NCBI GenBank assembly: GCA_963841105.1
Contig: CAWJCB010000035.1
Span: 248,001 to 312,000, forward strand
Direction of reading: 5' to 3'
DNA: 64,000 nucleotides
DNA from: VAZQ01 sp963841105
GTDB taxonomy: Bacteria; Pseudomonadota; Alphaproteobacteria; Rhizobiales; Xanthobacteraceae
The notes under the pieces are model-generated. The model was not told the origin of the DNA. It saw only the letters and a program-made list of their open reading frames with translations, and searched no databases. This document shows positions 27,360 to 36,330 of the stretch, piece after piece. Each line of letters begins with the position of its first letter. The stretch's first letter is position 1. The position numbers were made by a program, and so were the translations under genes.

Positions 27360-27378
27360 ATCTGCCGGGGGTGCGCCC

Positions 27379-28248
27379 TTGCCGGGACCAACACAGAAAT
27401 TGCGCGAGCTGCTCTGCGCGCCAGGCATTGAGATCATACCGGGGTGCTACGACGCGCTGTCAGCCAAGCTTATTGCCGAAGCGGGCTACAAGGCCGCGTT
27501 CATGAGTGGATTTGCAGTGTCGGCCGCGCGGCTTGCGCTGCCCGACACCGGACTGATCTCGTTTGCCGAGATGCTCGACAGCCTGCGCAACTGCTGCGCC
27601 GCCGCCAGCCCCATCCCGGTGATCGGCGACGGCGACACCGGCTATGGCAACGCTCTTAACGTTCAGCGCACGGTTGCGGAATATGCCCGGGCCGGCGCCG
27701 CCTGCGTGATGATCGAGGACCAGGTCAGTCCGAAGAAATGCGGTCACACCCGCGGCAAGCAGGTCATTTCCCGCGACGAGGCACGCATGAAGATCAGGGC
27801 CGCGGTGGATGCGCGCGCCGGCGCCGACATCCTGATCATGGCGCGCACCGACGCGCGCGCGGTGCACGGCTTCGAGGAGGCGCTCGCCCGCTGCCGCGAT
27901 TTCGAGGAAAACGGCGCGGATATCATCTTTCTCGAAGCCCCCGAGAGCGAAGATGAGATGCGGCGTTTCTGCGCCGCGATGACGAAACCGTGCATGGCCA
28001 ACATGGTGCCCGGGGGCAAGACGCCGGTCCTGCCACCGCGAAAGCTGCAGGAGGCCGGCTACAAGCTTGCGCTCTACCCCGTCATGCTGCTGTCCTCGGC
28101 CATTGCCGCGATGCAAGCGAGCCTCGCGGCGGTGCGCCCGGAATCGAGCTTGCCGCCACCCGCGACGGTGACATTCGCGGAGTTGCAGAGGATCGTGGGG
28201 TTTCCCGATTACTGGCAGCGCGAGACGAAATATCAGGTCAACGCGTGA
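27379..28248 (+). CDS. Isocitrate lyase/PEP mutase superfamily protein
   Basis: 289-residue TIM-barrel enzyme of the methylisocitrate lyase / carboxyphosphonoenolpyruvate phosphonomutase / oxaloacetate decarboxylase group. Visible motifs are IPGCYDALSAKLIAEAG, the Mg-binding GDGDTGYGN, CVMIEDQVSPKKCGH (family K[KR]CGH) and ARTDARA. It cleaves or forms a C-C or P-C bond next to an oxo-acid; the exact substrate is open. No suitable ATG exists near the conserved start; a TTG at 27379 with GGGGG upstream fits the family N-terminus. It precedes an Asp/Glu racemase gene on the same strand, which suggests joint C4-C5 acid metabolism. Confidence 0.85.
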   Translation: MPGPTQKLRELLCAPGIEIIPGCYDALSAKLIAEAGYKAAFMSGFAVSAARLALPDTGLISFAEMLDSLRNCCAAASPIPVIGDGDTGYGNALNVQRTVAEYARAGAACVMIEDQVSPKKCGHTRGKQVISRDEARMKIRAAVDARAGADILIMARTDARAVHGFEEALARCRDFEENGADIIFLEAPESEDEMRRFCAAMTKPCMANMVPGGKTPVLPPRKLQEAGYKLALYPVMLLSSAIAAMQASLAAVRPESSLPPPATVTFAELQRIVGFPDYWQRETKYQVNA

Positions 28249-28325
28249 CCGGCGCAGAGTTCTAAGCTCTCATTGTCATCGTCCGCGAAGCGACCCAACG
28301 TACGAGAGACCCGCAGGAGAAGCTC

Positions 28326-29073
28326 ATGCGAGACGTACTGGGCTGGCGTTGCAAATTCGGCGTCCTGGGACCTTCCACCAACACGATCGTCCAGCCCGAT
28401 TTCGAGATGATGCGGCCGCCCGGCGTCACCAACCACTACAGCCGCATTTTCACCCCGAACGCACAGGCCGTGAGCAATGAGACGTTCATGGCCGGCACGC
28501 AGATCATTGGCGAGAACACGCTCGACGCGGTGCGCAGCGTGATGACCTGCTCGCCGGACTATCTGGTCATGGGCATGTCGGCGGTGACATTCTATGGCGG
28601 CGTCAGAGGAGCTGATGAATTCCAGGCGAGAGTCGAGAAAGCGGCCGGCATCCGCATCAGCATCGGCTCGCACTCCTGCACTGCGGCCCTCAAGACGTAT
28701 GGCGGCATCCGACGCATCGCCGTCCTGTCGCCATATTATCCCGTCGCCAACGAGCAGGTGGCACGCTACTTCAGCGACTGCGGATTTGCGGTCGTGCGCG
28801 ATGTCCATCTCGAGTGCAAGAGCTGGACCGCGATTGCCGAAGTTCCACCGGGCGTGCTTCGCGAGAAGCTCATTGCGCTCAACGGCAGCGATGTCGATGC
28901 CATCGTTCAGGTTGGCACGAATTTGAGCATGGTCCGACTCGCGGCCGCGGCCGAGACGTGGCTCGGCAAGCCGGTCATTGCGATCAACACGGCAACGTAC
29001 TGGCACGCCCTGCGTCAGAACAAGATCATGGACAAGATGTCCGAAGCTCGGGCGCCTGCTCGAGCAATTCTGA
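28326..29073 (+). pseudogene. Asp/Glu racemase superfamily (maleate isomerase/arylmalonate decarboxylase-like), 3' frameshift as sequenced
   Basis: About 248 residues. The first domain holds MGMSAVTFYGG and the catalytic-type cysteine in SHSCTAALKTYGG; the second begins RRIAVLSPYYPVANEQV. In the second domain the position usually holding another Cys reads QVGTNLSMVRL, so only one of the two cysteines is evident, as in one-base or decarboxylase-type members. The conserved C-terminus LGRLLEQF-stop is found one frame over, ending at 29073; one extra base near 29036-29041 explains this. As sequenced the frame runs on into antisense of the methyltransferase gene. It follows the PEP-mutase-like gene. 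Confidence 0.78.
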
Positions 29074-29081
29074 ACTTCTCT

Positions 29082-29690
29082 TCAGAAAGCATGGCGTTCG
29101 AAAACAGCGCCGTAATGGTAAGGCGGCACATCAACAAACCGCACAAGATTGAAGCCGGCGGGCTCAACAGCTTTGATGGTCGCATCGGCAGGCATTCTCA
29201 GCTCGGTTCGCGGCCCTCTCGGTTCTCCCAAGACCGTGGTCTGCTCGCGCGGGCGCGGATGCCAGTTTATTATCGCGAAGCAGCCGCCCGGCTTGAGCAC
29301 GTCGCAAGCCGCGCGCGCGAGGCGGAGCTTGTCGGGAACACCGTGAAAGACATTTGCAAGGAAGACAAAATCAACGGGTTGACAAACCTGCTTGCGAAGC
29401 TCGTACGCATCGCCGGCGACAAATGTGCAGTTCGCCAGCCGATTTTCCGAAAGGCGAGCCCGCGCCTTTTCAATCAGGTCGTCGTCAATATCCACGCCAA
29501 TAACACTGCGCGCGAGCTTTGCAATCGCCAGCGTGAACCAGCCGTCGCCTGAGCACAGGTCGACCACGTCCATGCCGGTCTTGATGCCGACGAGCTCAAG
29601 CACCGTGCCTGGATCTGGCCATAGCGCCTGCCACCACTGGGCGGCAGGCATTTCTGTCGCTTCAAAAAAACCGACTGTTTGATCAGGCAT
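29082..29690 (-). CDS. SAM-dependent methyltransferase (class I)
   Basis: 202 residues. Motif I is VVDLCSGDGWFTLAIAKLA, motif II ends GVDIDDD, and post-motif residues VAGDAYEL and DFVFLANVFHGVPDK are typical of class I Rossmann methyltransferases; LKPGGCFAIINWHPRP follows. The substrate is not predictable. The ATG at 29690 is preferred since a longer frame (to 29762) would be read through the REP hairpin at 29710-29746. Convergent with the racemase gene, nine bases apart. Confidence 0.85.
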   Translation of the reverse strand: MPDQTVGFFEATEMPAAQWWQALWPDPGTVLELVGIKTGMDVVDLCSGDGWFTLAIAKLARSVIGVDIDDDLIEKARARLSENRLANCTFVAGDAYELRKQVCQPVDFVFLANVFHGVPDKLRLARAACDVLKPGGCFAIINWHPRPREQTTVLGEPRGPRTELRMPADATIKAVEPAGFNLVRFVDVPPYHYGAVFERHAF

Positions 29691-29709
29691 TTCTGCAACT
29701 GGTGCAGTT

Positions 29710-29746
29710 GTAGCCCGGATTTCGCTTGCCGCGAAATCCGGGCTAC
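29710..29746. repeat. REP hairpin, 16-bp perfect stem
   Basis: GTAGCCCGGATTTCGC and its exact complement around a TTGCC loop. Same core as the pair at 25197-25313. It lies between the divergent methyltransferase and cupin genes. Confidence 0.9.
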
Positions 29747-29801
29747 ATTCGCTTGAAATCATAACTCATCGATCCGCGATTGTAAGTAAGGAGGAATAAT
29801 C

Positions 29802-30254
29802 ATGCCATCCACTATCACAGGCTCGCTTGCGTCCTACGCCCTGGTTGCGGGGGCAGCCGCGGCGATATCCGCTTTCGCGACGTGGGGCGCGACCAAGGTG
29901 GTCACACCCTCCCTCGCCCAGACTGCCCCGGGAGGTGCCCGACAGATTCTTGCTCAACCGCTGCCCGATCTCCCCGGGCGCGAGGTGCGTATGACCGTCC
30001 TCGATAGGGAGCCCGGCGCCAGCAGCCCCGCGCATCGGCATCCCGGCCACCATACCTTTGGATATGTGATCGAGGGCGCCTATGAGTTCGCAATCGACGG
30101 CCAGCCGCCGCGGCTGCTCAAGGCCGGAGACACGTTCTACGAGCCGCCCAGCGCGCTCCATTCGACATCGCGCAATCCGAGCGCGGACCAGCGTCTGAAG
30201 ATCCTCGTGTTCATGGTCGCTGATCAGAGCAAGCCGAGCACCGTCGCGGAATAG
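29802..30254 (+). CDS. Secreted/anchored cupin-domain protein
   Basis: 150 residues. A strong AAGGAGG site precedes the ATG. Residues about 9-40 form an N-terminal hydrophobic segment (YALVAGAAAAISAFATWG) ending PSLAQ, a signal peptide or anchor. The rest is a single cupin beta-barrel: motif 1 is HRHPGHHTFGYVIEGAYEF, with the metal-binding histidines and glutamate, and motif 2 is around GDTFYEPPSALHSTSRN. Function is unknown; extracytoplasmic cupins of this size bind a metal and may act on small organics. Followed by a strong terminator. Confidence 0.85.
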   Translation: MPSTITGSLASYALVAGAAAAISAFATWGATKVVTPSLAQTAPGGARQILAQPLPDLPGREVRMTVLDREPGASSPAHRHPGHHTFGYVIEGAYEFAIDGQPPRLLKAGDTFYEPPSALHSTSRNPSADQRLKILVFMVADQSKPSTVAE

Positions 30255-30476
30255 GCTGCTTCGGAGATGAGCTGCCGAAAGGCCCGCGCCTCGATGCCTA
30301 TTGGCGATCCGAACATTTCCGCTGCCGAGCACAGACCGGCCGGGTCTCAATGGGCGCTCTGGCCCGCGCCGTGGCAACAACACTGCGGCGGGACGCCGCA
30401 CATCGGCACTATGCGACGGATAAAAACCTTGAACCCTTTGCCATCGGCCCGCGACTAACGTTCGCTCAGGCGATGA

Positions 30477-30544
30477 AGACGGCCCCTCCCCCCCCCGCCG
30501 TCTTGGTAGAGAACCCCGCTCCCCCGGCGGGGTTCTCATTTTTC
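30477..30544 (+). terminator. Tandem hairpins ending in a rho-independent terminator
   Basis: First stem AAGACGGC / GCCGTCTT (30477-30504) encloses a C-rich loop with a run of about nine C. Second stem GAGAACCCCGC / GCGGGGTTCTC (30509-30537) is followed by ATTTTT. The second is a canonical intrinsic terminator on the plus strand. It lies 220 bases after the cupin stop, so it may end a long 3' UTR or an unannotated small RNA in 30255-30544. Confidence 0.85.
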
Positions 30545-30643
30545 CTGGATACCCGACTTGCGCATACGCGCGCCTATGCCGGATTCTGCTAGGCATACCA
30601 TGTTACGCTCGGTGGATCCCGCCGATACTTCTGGGGACGAGAG

Positions 30644-32221
30644 TTGTCTGAGCCGCAAGACAGAAAAAAAGAGCAGTCGGAAACGCCGGACGCCGTGCCC
30701 GATCCGCCGCGCAATCTGGAAGAAGTTCGCGCCGTCCTCGACTCCGGTGTTTTGGGGATTTTCGCCTGGGATCTGCGAGCCGGTCGCATGACGTGGTCGA
30801 CCAATCTCGCAGACTTCCACGGACCCGCGGAACGCGAGCTTGACGGCGCGCTAGCCATGCAGCCGGGAGACATTCCTGCTCAGGAAGACGCCTCCTTCCT
30901 TGCAGCGATCCGCCAGAGCCTTGAGACACGAAAGCCATGCCGGATGGAGTATCGTGTTCCGGGCCAGGCAGGCCGAGATGCACGATGGTTCGAGGCGTCG
31001 GCGACCGTCATAATCCAGGACGGCGCCGTGGTGCAATTGCTCGGGATGTGCCGTGACATCACCGAACGGTTGCGCGTCAATCGCGAAGTGCGGGTGCGCG
31101 CACGCCAACAAGAAACGCTGGCGCGGTTGGGCGAGCGCGCGCTGACCGAGAGCGACCTGCAGAAATTCTTCAACGAGGTCGTGGAGACCATTTGCGATAT
31201 TCTCGACGTTGAGATGGTGCAGATTCTCGAATTGATGCCGGGCGACGCCGAGCTGCTGCTGCGAGCCGGCAGCGGCTGGAAGGCGGAGCTTGTCGGCACC
31301 ACCACCGTCTCGACCGGGCGCGATACGCAGGCAGGCTACACGCTCGCGTCCGGACGCCCGGTCATCATCGAGAACTTGCCGGCCGAAACACGGTTCTCCG
31401 GCGAGCGGCTGCTGCGCCAGCACGGCGTGGTAAGCGGGATCACCGCGCCGATCGCCGGGCATGACGGCCGCGCCTATGGCGTGCTTGGCGCCCATACGGC
31501 CAGGCGGCACAGGTTTCATGACTTTGACGTGTCGTTCCTGGCCGCGGCGGCGAACGTCGTGGCAGGCGCGATACAGCGGCGTCAACTCGATCAGCGCCAC
31601 GAGCTGATGATCCGCGAGTTGCGTCACCGCTCCGGGAATTTGTTTTCGCAACTGCTCGCGTTGTTCTCGCAAACCGCCAAGAACTCGCGCAGCGTCGGCG
31701 AGCTCGTCACGAAATACGAGGCGCGGGTCCTTGCGCTGGCGAACGCGCACCGTCTCATCACCGAGGGGGGTTGGAAATCGACCTCGCTCAACGAGCTTCT
31801 CAACATCCTGCTTGCTCCGTTTCTCGACCGCATCTCCTTCAACGGCCCGAACGTCTTTCTGGAACCGGATCCGACATTCGGATTGAGCATGGCCGTGCAT
31901 GAGCTGGTCACCAATGCCAGCAAGCACGGCAGTCTTACGGCGCCGGCGGGACACGTTGACTTGAACTGGTCGGTCACCCGCACTCAGCAGGGGCTGACCC
32001 TCGTGCTGAAGTGGGTCGAGACTGGAGGTCCGGCGCCGAAACGCAGCCGGCGTTCCGGATTCGGCTCGCGATTGATCAACATGGTCATCGAACGCCAGCT
32101 CAATGGCCAGGTCCAGCCATCATTCGCGCCCAGTGGCCTCGACGTAACGCTGACCGTCCCGCTCACCCACGAACGCTGGCCAGGCGGCGCGCGAACCAGC
32201 GCGCACGCGGCGCTGGGTTAA
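30644..32221 (+). CDS. PAS-GAF sensor histidine kinase, HWE family
   Basis: 525 residues. PAS domain about 25-145 (VLDSGVLGIFAWDLRAGRM ... GMCRDITERLRVNREV), GAF domain about 155-315 (GYTLASGRPVIIENLPAETR, GVVSGITAPIAGHDGRAYGV), then a kinase core of the HWE class: H-box RELRHRSGNLFSQL with the phospho-accepting His, N-box HELVTNASKHGSL and the WxE signature (LKWVETGG). No membrane segment, so it is cytosolic. HWE kinases often control general stress response or light signalling in alphaproteobacteria. No response regulator gene is adjacent. The start is a TTG (30644) behind GGGGACGAGAG; no better ATG lies upstream of the PAS domain. Confidence 0.88.
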   Translation: MSEPQDRKKEQSETPDAVPDPPRNLEEVRAVLDSGVLGIFAWDLRAGRMTWSTNLADFHGPAERELDGALAMQPGDIPAQEDASFLAAIRQSLETRKPCRMEYRVPGQAGRDARWFEASATVIIQDGAVVQLLGMCRDITERLRVNREVRVRARQQETLARLGERALTESDLQKFFNEVVETICDILDVEMVQILELMPGDAELLLRAGSGWKAELVGTTTVSTGRDTQAGYTLASGRPVIIENLPAETRFSGERLLRQHGVVSGITAPIAGHDGRAYGVLGAHTARRHRFHDFDVSFLAAAANVVAGAIQRRQLDQRHELMIRELRHRSGNLFSQLLALFSQTAKNSRSVGELVTKYEARVLALANAHRLITEGGWKSTSLNELLNILLAPFLDRISFNGPNVFLEPDPTFGLSMAVHELVTNASKHGSLTAPAGHVDLNWSVTRTQQGLTLVLKWVETGGPAPKRSRRSGFGSRLINMVIERQLNGQVQPSFAPSGLDVTLTVPLTHERWPGGARTSAHAALG

Positions 32222-32260
32222 TAATAAGTTGGGTTCGTACAGGTGCGTATGTAGCGGCGC

Positions 32261-33931
32261 CTACCCCGTGATGGAGACAATCCGGTTCCCGGCCTCAAGC
32301 TCGCGCGCGACGCGTTGAGCTTGGTTCAGTTTCGAGAAGAGACCGACGATGTCTTGGTGTATCGTCTCAATCTCCGAGAACTGCCCAAGGACCTTCGAAA
32401 CGCGCTCGTCGAGCTCGCGCCTGCTTTCGGCCAGCTTCTGCGTGTGGTCGGCAAGAGCTACCCCTTTGTCCTCCTCAAGGCGAGCAATGGCGGCGGCAAG
32501 CCGGGTTCGCACATCGTACAGCGTCCGCAGAATGCCGATGACACCCGTCTCCTTGTCATCGAGAGGCGCAACGCGCATCTGAAGGGCTCCGAACTTTTCC
32601 TCCAGCTCGAAGAATCGGGGCATGGCGCGCTCGATCTGCTCGCATCGCGAATTCGTCATATTGATGAACTCTGAGAGCCCTCTCAGGCGGTCATCGAGCG
32701 TTTCACCATTCTCGTCCTTTTCAAGAACCGAGATGGTTTGCTCCACTTCCCCGGCGAGGCGTTGCCGGATATCAAACAGCCTTCTGAGAATGCTGATGAC
32801 GCCTGTGTCCTCTCCGGCCAGAGGCACGACGCGCATCTGGAGCGCACCGAACCTCTCCTCAACCTCCAAGAAGCCCGGCATTGCGCGCTCGATCTGCTCG
32901 CATTGCGAATTCGTGGTTCCGACGAAATCTGAGAACCCTGTCTGAAGATTTTCGAGCGTTTCACCGTTCGCATCCTCTTCAAGAGCCGAGATGGTTCGCT
33001 CCATCTCCAGGGCAAGAGAATTACGGGTTTCGTGCAGCCGGTTTAGAATGCTGACGGCTCCCGTTTCTTTTCGCGCTAAAGGCGCGACGCGCATTTGAAG
33101 AGCGTCGAATTTTCGCTCCAGGTTGACGAAGCCAGGCATGGAGCGCTCGATCTGCTCACATCGCGAATTCGCAGTCTGGATGTATTCTGAGAGGGCACTC
33201 AGGCGAGCTTCGAGGGTTTCACCCTTGTCCTCCTCAAGCTCCGAGATGGTTCGCTGCATTTCCTCCTGGGAGCTTTGCAGCTGCGAGATCGATGTCTCGA
33301 TCGAACGCCTTTTTCCGATGACTTCGCCCAGCTTGCGTCGCATCTCCTGCTGTTGCTGACGTAATGCTTCCAGGCAACCCGCGACATCGCCGCTTTGATT
33401 GCGTTCCTGATGAAATTGGAGCGCCTGCTCGGTGCCTGTGACCCGCGCTTGCAGGGCGCCCAGGGCCCCTTCCGGATCGCCGCGATCGAGGTATTGAGCG
33501 GCCTTGTCGCTCTCGTTCTGGACTTGCTGGAGCCCAAGCACGTCCTGGCGCATGCCATGCAATCGCCCCTCCATCGCGTTCGTGGCCTTGCGCTGCTCAA
33601 TCAGCCTGGAGTACTGCACGACAGCGATGGCAATGAGGGAAATAGGAACAACGCAAATCACGGCCCAGGCAATCTGTTGCAATACCGGCAGCGATGAAAA
33701 CAGCGCAAAAAGCGTTGCCGGTGGCAAAGAAAGAAGCTGGATCGTTACTGCGAAACCAGGAGGGCGCTGGAAAGCAGGATGAATGCGGGCATTTTCCGCT
33801 GCCTTGCTACGATTGGATTTGGCACAGCTTTGAATGCGCACGTGCCGGAGTGCAACGCAGCTTAGCCGAATATTCACCGGAATTGGGGCGCGTCTTGTTG
33901 ATTTTTGCTCAGTATCCCCGACAGGCAACAA
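32261..33931 (-). CDS. Membrane-anchored coiled-coil protein with three tandem 85-residue repeats
   Basis: Up to 556 residues; the N-terminus is unsure because only TTG/GTG starts are seen (TTG 33931, GTG 33877 or 33841). Residues about 62-107 hold two hydrophobic segments. The rest is charged and helical, with heptad-like Glu/Gln/Arg patterns. Residues about 227-483 (33253 down to 32483) are three repeats of 85-86 residues with the shared core NSRCEQIERAMPGF, then ALQMRVAPL and ETGVISILRRL. A shortened fourth unit starts RLEEDKG. Each repeat has one Cys. No known family recognised. It may be a cytoplasmic or periplasmic scaffold. Alone on its strand, next to a LivJ-type binding protein gene. 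Confidence 0.8.
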   Translation of the reverse strand: MLPVGDTEQKSTRRAPIPVNIRLSCVALRHVRIQSCAKSNRSKAAENARIHPAFQRPPGFAVTIQLLSLPPATLFALFSSLPVLQQIAWAVICVVPISLIAIAVVQYSRLIEQRKATNAMEGRLHGMRQDVLGLQQVQNESDKAAQYLDRGDPEGALGALQARVTGTEQALQFHQERNQSGDVAGCLEALRQQQQEMRRKLGEVIGKRRSIETSISQLQSSQEEMQRTISELEEDKGETLEARLSALSEYIQTANSRCEQIERSMPGFVNLERKFDALQMRVAPLARKETGAVSILNRLHETRNSLALEMERTISALEEDANGETLENLQTGFSDFVGTTNSQCEQIERAMPGFLEVEERFGALQMRVVPLAGEDTGVISILRRLFDIRQRLAGEVEQTISVLEKDENGETLDDRLRGLSEFINMTNSRCEQIERAMPRFFELEEKFGALQMRVAPLDDKETGVIGILRTLYDVRTRLAAAIARLEEDKGVALADHTQKLAESRRELDERVSKVLGQFSEIETIHQDIVGLFSKLNQAQRVARELEAGNRIVSITG

Positions 33932-33988
33932 GACTCAGGCTCTTGCCCTGATGGGCAGCTGGTTGGCTAGAGCCTTTGTGATGCTGCG

Positions 33989-35263
33989 CTATTTCGCCTT
34001 CGCCTCCTGGTAGGGATAAATGAGATTGCCGGTCTTGTACTCGGCAGGCCACAGGATCACCTGGTGCGCGCCCTCGCGGAATTGATTGAGATCATTGCCG
34101 CTTACGCCCTGGAATTGGGTGAAAAACTGCCGCGATTTCGTCCACTCGCCGTCCTTGCCAAAGGAAATCTCACCCGCCACCGTGGAGAATGCATGCGCGT
34201 GCATGTAGTCCGCGAGCCTGGAATGATCGAGGCTCTTCGTTCCCTCCACCGCCTGCGCCAACACCTCGCCCGCGGCATAGGCAAACGGCGTGAAACCATA
34301 ACCCAGGGGATCAATACCCAACGCCGGCGCCTTGGCCTGGTACTTATCGAGCATGGCTTTGAGTCCGGGGAAGCTCAGATTCGGCGCCGGGACGAAGCTC
34401 TCCATGATCACCAATCCATTCATCAGCGGGCCAAGCTGCATCTTGATAGGGGTTGCCAGGAGCCCGATCATGGCGCCGCCAAACATCCTTGGGCTTAGCC
34501 CGATTTCCTGGGCGGCGCGGACAATGCCTACCGTGTCCGGCGGATACGCGCAGGCGAACACCAAGTCGGCATTGGATGCGGAGATGGCGCGCACGATCGG
34601 CACCATGTCGGCGGTGCCGGGCGGATAGCCCTTGTCGTAGACGATGTCGAAGCCACCCGCCTTGGCATTCTCACGCGCGCCATCGCAAGCCGTCTTGCCG
34701 AACTCTGCGTCAGACGCCACCAGCGCCACCGTCCTTGGCTTGGGCTGCTGGGCAGCCGCAATCTCGAACCAGCCGCGGGAAAATGCCAGCGTGCCCTCGT
34801 CTCCCCCCGGCACCATCGAGAAATATCTGGGATAATTGAACTGACGGTTGATGTTCACGCCGAGCAGCGAGACGGTCGTCTTGTTATTTTGCATGATGAC
34901 CGGCATCGCCGGCGCAATCATGTTGGTGGCGTACGGGCCGACCAGCAGGTCAACCTTGTTGACGCTGATCAGCTTGGTATAGATGCCAGGCACATTGTTC
35001 GGATTGCTTTGATCGTCGTAATAGACGAGCTCGACCGGACGGCCCAGAATTCCGCCCTTGGCATTGACATCGTCACGCCAGATTTCCAACGCCAGCAGGT
35101 TTTGCTTGCCGTTCGGCGCGACGGCGCCCGTCAACGCCATGCTGAATCCCAGCTTTATGGGCTCCGCGGCGGAAAATGCCGACGGCGCCAGCAGCGGCGA
35201 CAGAGCCGCAACGATGGTGGTGAGAAACGCCCTTCGCGCGAAGGGCCTGGAAGCGGCAGGCAT
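33989..35263 (-). CDS. LivJ-type (branched-chain amino acid family) ABC substrate-binding protein
   Basis: 424 residues. A twin-arginine-type signal (RPFARRAFLTTIVAALSPL) ends near FSAAEP. The mature two-lobe fold of the Leu/Ile/Val-binding group follows (IKLGFSMALTGAVAPNGKQN, LVYYDDQSNPNNVPGIYTKL, LLVGPYATNMIAPAMPV). GGGAGGAG precedes the start. No permease or ATPase genes are near, so it works with components encoded elsewhere. Members with this pattern bind amides, aromatic acids or short dicarboxylates as often as amino acids. Confidence 0.9.
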   Translation of the reverse strand: MPAASRPFARRAFLTTIVAALSPLLAPSAFSAAEPIKLGFSMALTGAVAPNGKQNLLALEIWRDDVNAKGGILGRPVELVYYDDQSNPNNVPGIYTKLISVNKVDLLVGPYATNMIAPAMPVIMQNNKTTVSLLGVNINRQFNYPRYFSMVPGGDEGTLAFSRGWFEIAAAQQPKPRTVALVASDAEFGKTACDGARENAKAGGFDIVYDKGYPPGTADMVPIVRAISASNADLVFACAYPPDTVGIVRAAQEIGLSPRMFGGAMIGLLATPIKMQLGPLMNGLVIMESFVPAPNLSFPGLKAMLDKYQAKAPALGIDPLGYGFTPFAYAAGEVLAQAVEGTKSLDHSRLADYMHAHAFSTVAGEISFGKDGEWTKSRQFFTQFQGVSGNDLNQFREGAHQVILWPAEYKTGNLIYPYQEAKAK

Positions 35264-35347
35264 GACTGATCTCCTCCCTGGATGTTTTTTTATTTCTTGC
35301 GTTTTTTAGCTTGTTGCGGCTCCGTCGTCACTTGGCGAATATACATC

Positions 35348-36280
35348 ATGTTTGTCCTGGCGCATCTGTCCGATCCGCATCTGTCGCCGGTGCCGCGACC
35401 GCATTGGTCGGAGGCCATCGGCAAACGCGCGACCGGCTTCATCAATTGGCGTCGCAATCGCCGCCATGTTCACCGCACCGAGGTGCTGGCGCGCGTTGTC
35501 GCGGATCTGCTTGCAAGCAAGCCGGACCACATCGCCGTCACCGGCGATCTCGTCAATATCGCCTTGCCGGACGAGTACGCGCCGGCGCGCAGGTGGCTCC
35601 TATCTCTCGGCACCTGGAGAGACGTGACGCTGGTGCCCGGCAACCATGACGACTATGTGCGCGGCGCCTTTCCTCATCTCCAGTCGCATTGGCACGATTA
35701 CATGCGCGACGACGATATCGAGAAGATCGGATTCCCCTTCGTGCGGCGGCGCGGCCCGGTGGCGCTGATCGGATTGTCCAGCGCGGTGCCGACTGCTCCC
35801 TTCATGGCAACCGGCCGGATCGGCGGCAAGCAGCTTGCCAAGCTCCCCAAGCTTCTCGATCTCTGCCGTCGTGAAGGATTGTTTCGCGTCGTGCTCATCC
35901 ATCACCCGCCGGTGTCGAGCCTGCGCCGGCGTCTCAAGCGGCTTACCGATGGCCCGAAATTTCTAGCCGTGCTCAAGCAGCATGGTGCCGAGCTCATCCT
36001 GCATGGGCACGATCACGTGCACTCACTCATTCATCTCGAGGGACCAGGAGGGCCTATTCCCGCGCTGGGTGTTCCCTCCGCTTCGCAGGCGCCGCGCGCC
36101 GGACACGCGACGGCTGGATACAATCTCTGTCGTATCGACGGCGAGGTGGGCGCCTGGCGCTGTGAGATCGTCGCCCGCGGCCTTTCGCCGGACGGCGAGC
36201 GCATGGGAGAAGTCAAGCGGTTTATGCTTACTGAGCTGATTTCCAAAAGTGGATATCGGTTATCGCAGAGCATGCCCTAA
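35348..36280 (+). CDS. Calcineurin-like metallophosphoesterase
   Basis: 310 residues. All metal-binding blocks of the family are visible: LAHLSDPHLSP (D-x-H), AVTGDLVNIA (GD), LVPGNHDDYVR (GNHD), VLIHHPPV (H) and ILHGHDHVHS (GHxH). The two-metal centre hydrolyses phosphodiesters or phosphomonoesters, with cyclic nucleotides and UDP-sugars as common substrates. The ATG at 35348 directly precedes the first metal motif. It is divergent from the LivJ-type gene and convergent with the next. Function in the cell is unknown. Confidence 0.9.
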   Translation: MFVLAHLSDPHLSPVPRPHWSEAIGKRATGFINWRRNRRHVHRTEVLARVVADLLASKPDHIAVTGDLVNIALPDEYAPARRWLLSLGTWRDVTLVPGNHDDYVRGAFPHLQSHWHDYMRDDDIEKIGFPFVRRRGPVALIGLSSAVPTAPFMATGRIGGKQLAKLPKLLDLCRREGLFRVVLIHHPPVSSLRRRLKRLTDGPKFLAVLKQHGAELILHGHDHVHSLIHLEGPGGPIPALGVPSASQAPRAGHATAGYNLCRIDGEVGAWRCEIVARGLSPDGERMGEVKRFMLTELISKSGYRLSQSMP

Positions 36281-36289
36281 GAATGAAGC

Positions 36290-36327
36290 AGAGCGGGATT
36301 GATGGTTGAAGAAAATCGTCCCGCTCT
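36290..36327. terminator. Possible bidirectional terminator hairpin
   Basis: Arms AGAGCGGGA (36290-36298) and TCCCGCTCT (36319-36327) around a 20-base loop, placed between two convergent genes. It lacks a clear T-run, so factor-dependent or weak termination is possible. Confidence 0.4.
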
Positions 36328-36330
36328 TGG

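Noticed and set aside
29074..29552. Extended C-terminus of the racemase frame
   Set aside because: It is antisense to the methyltransferase; the conserved racemase end is at 29073 in the neighbouring frame.
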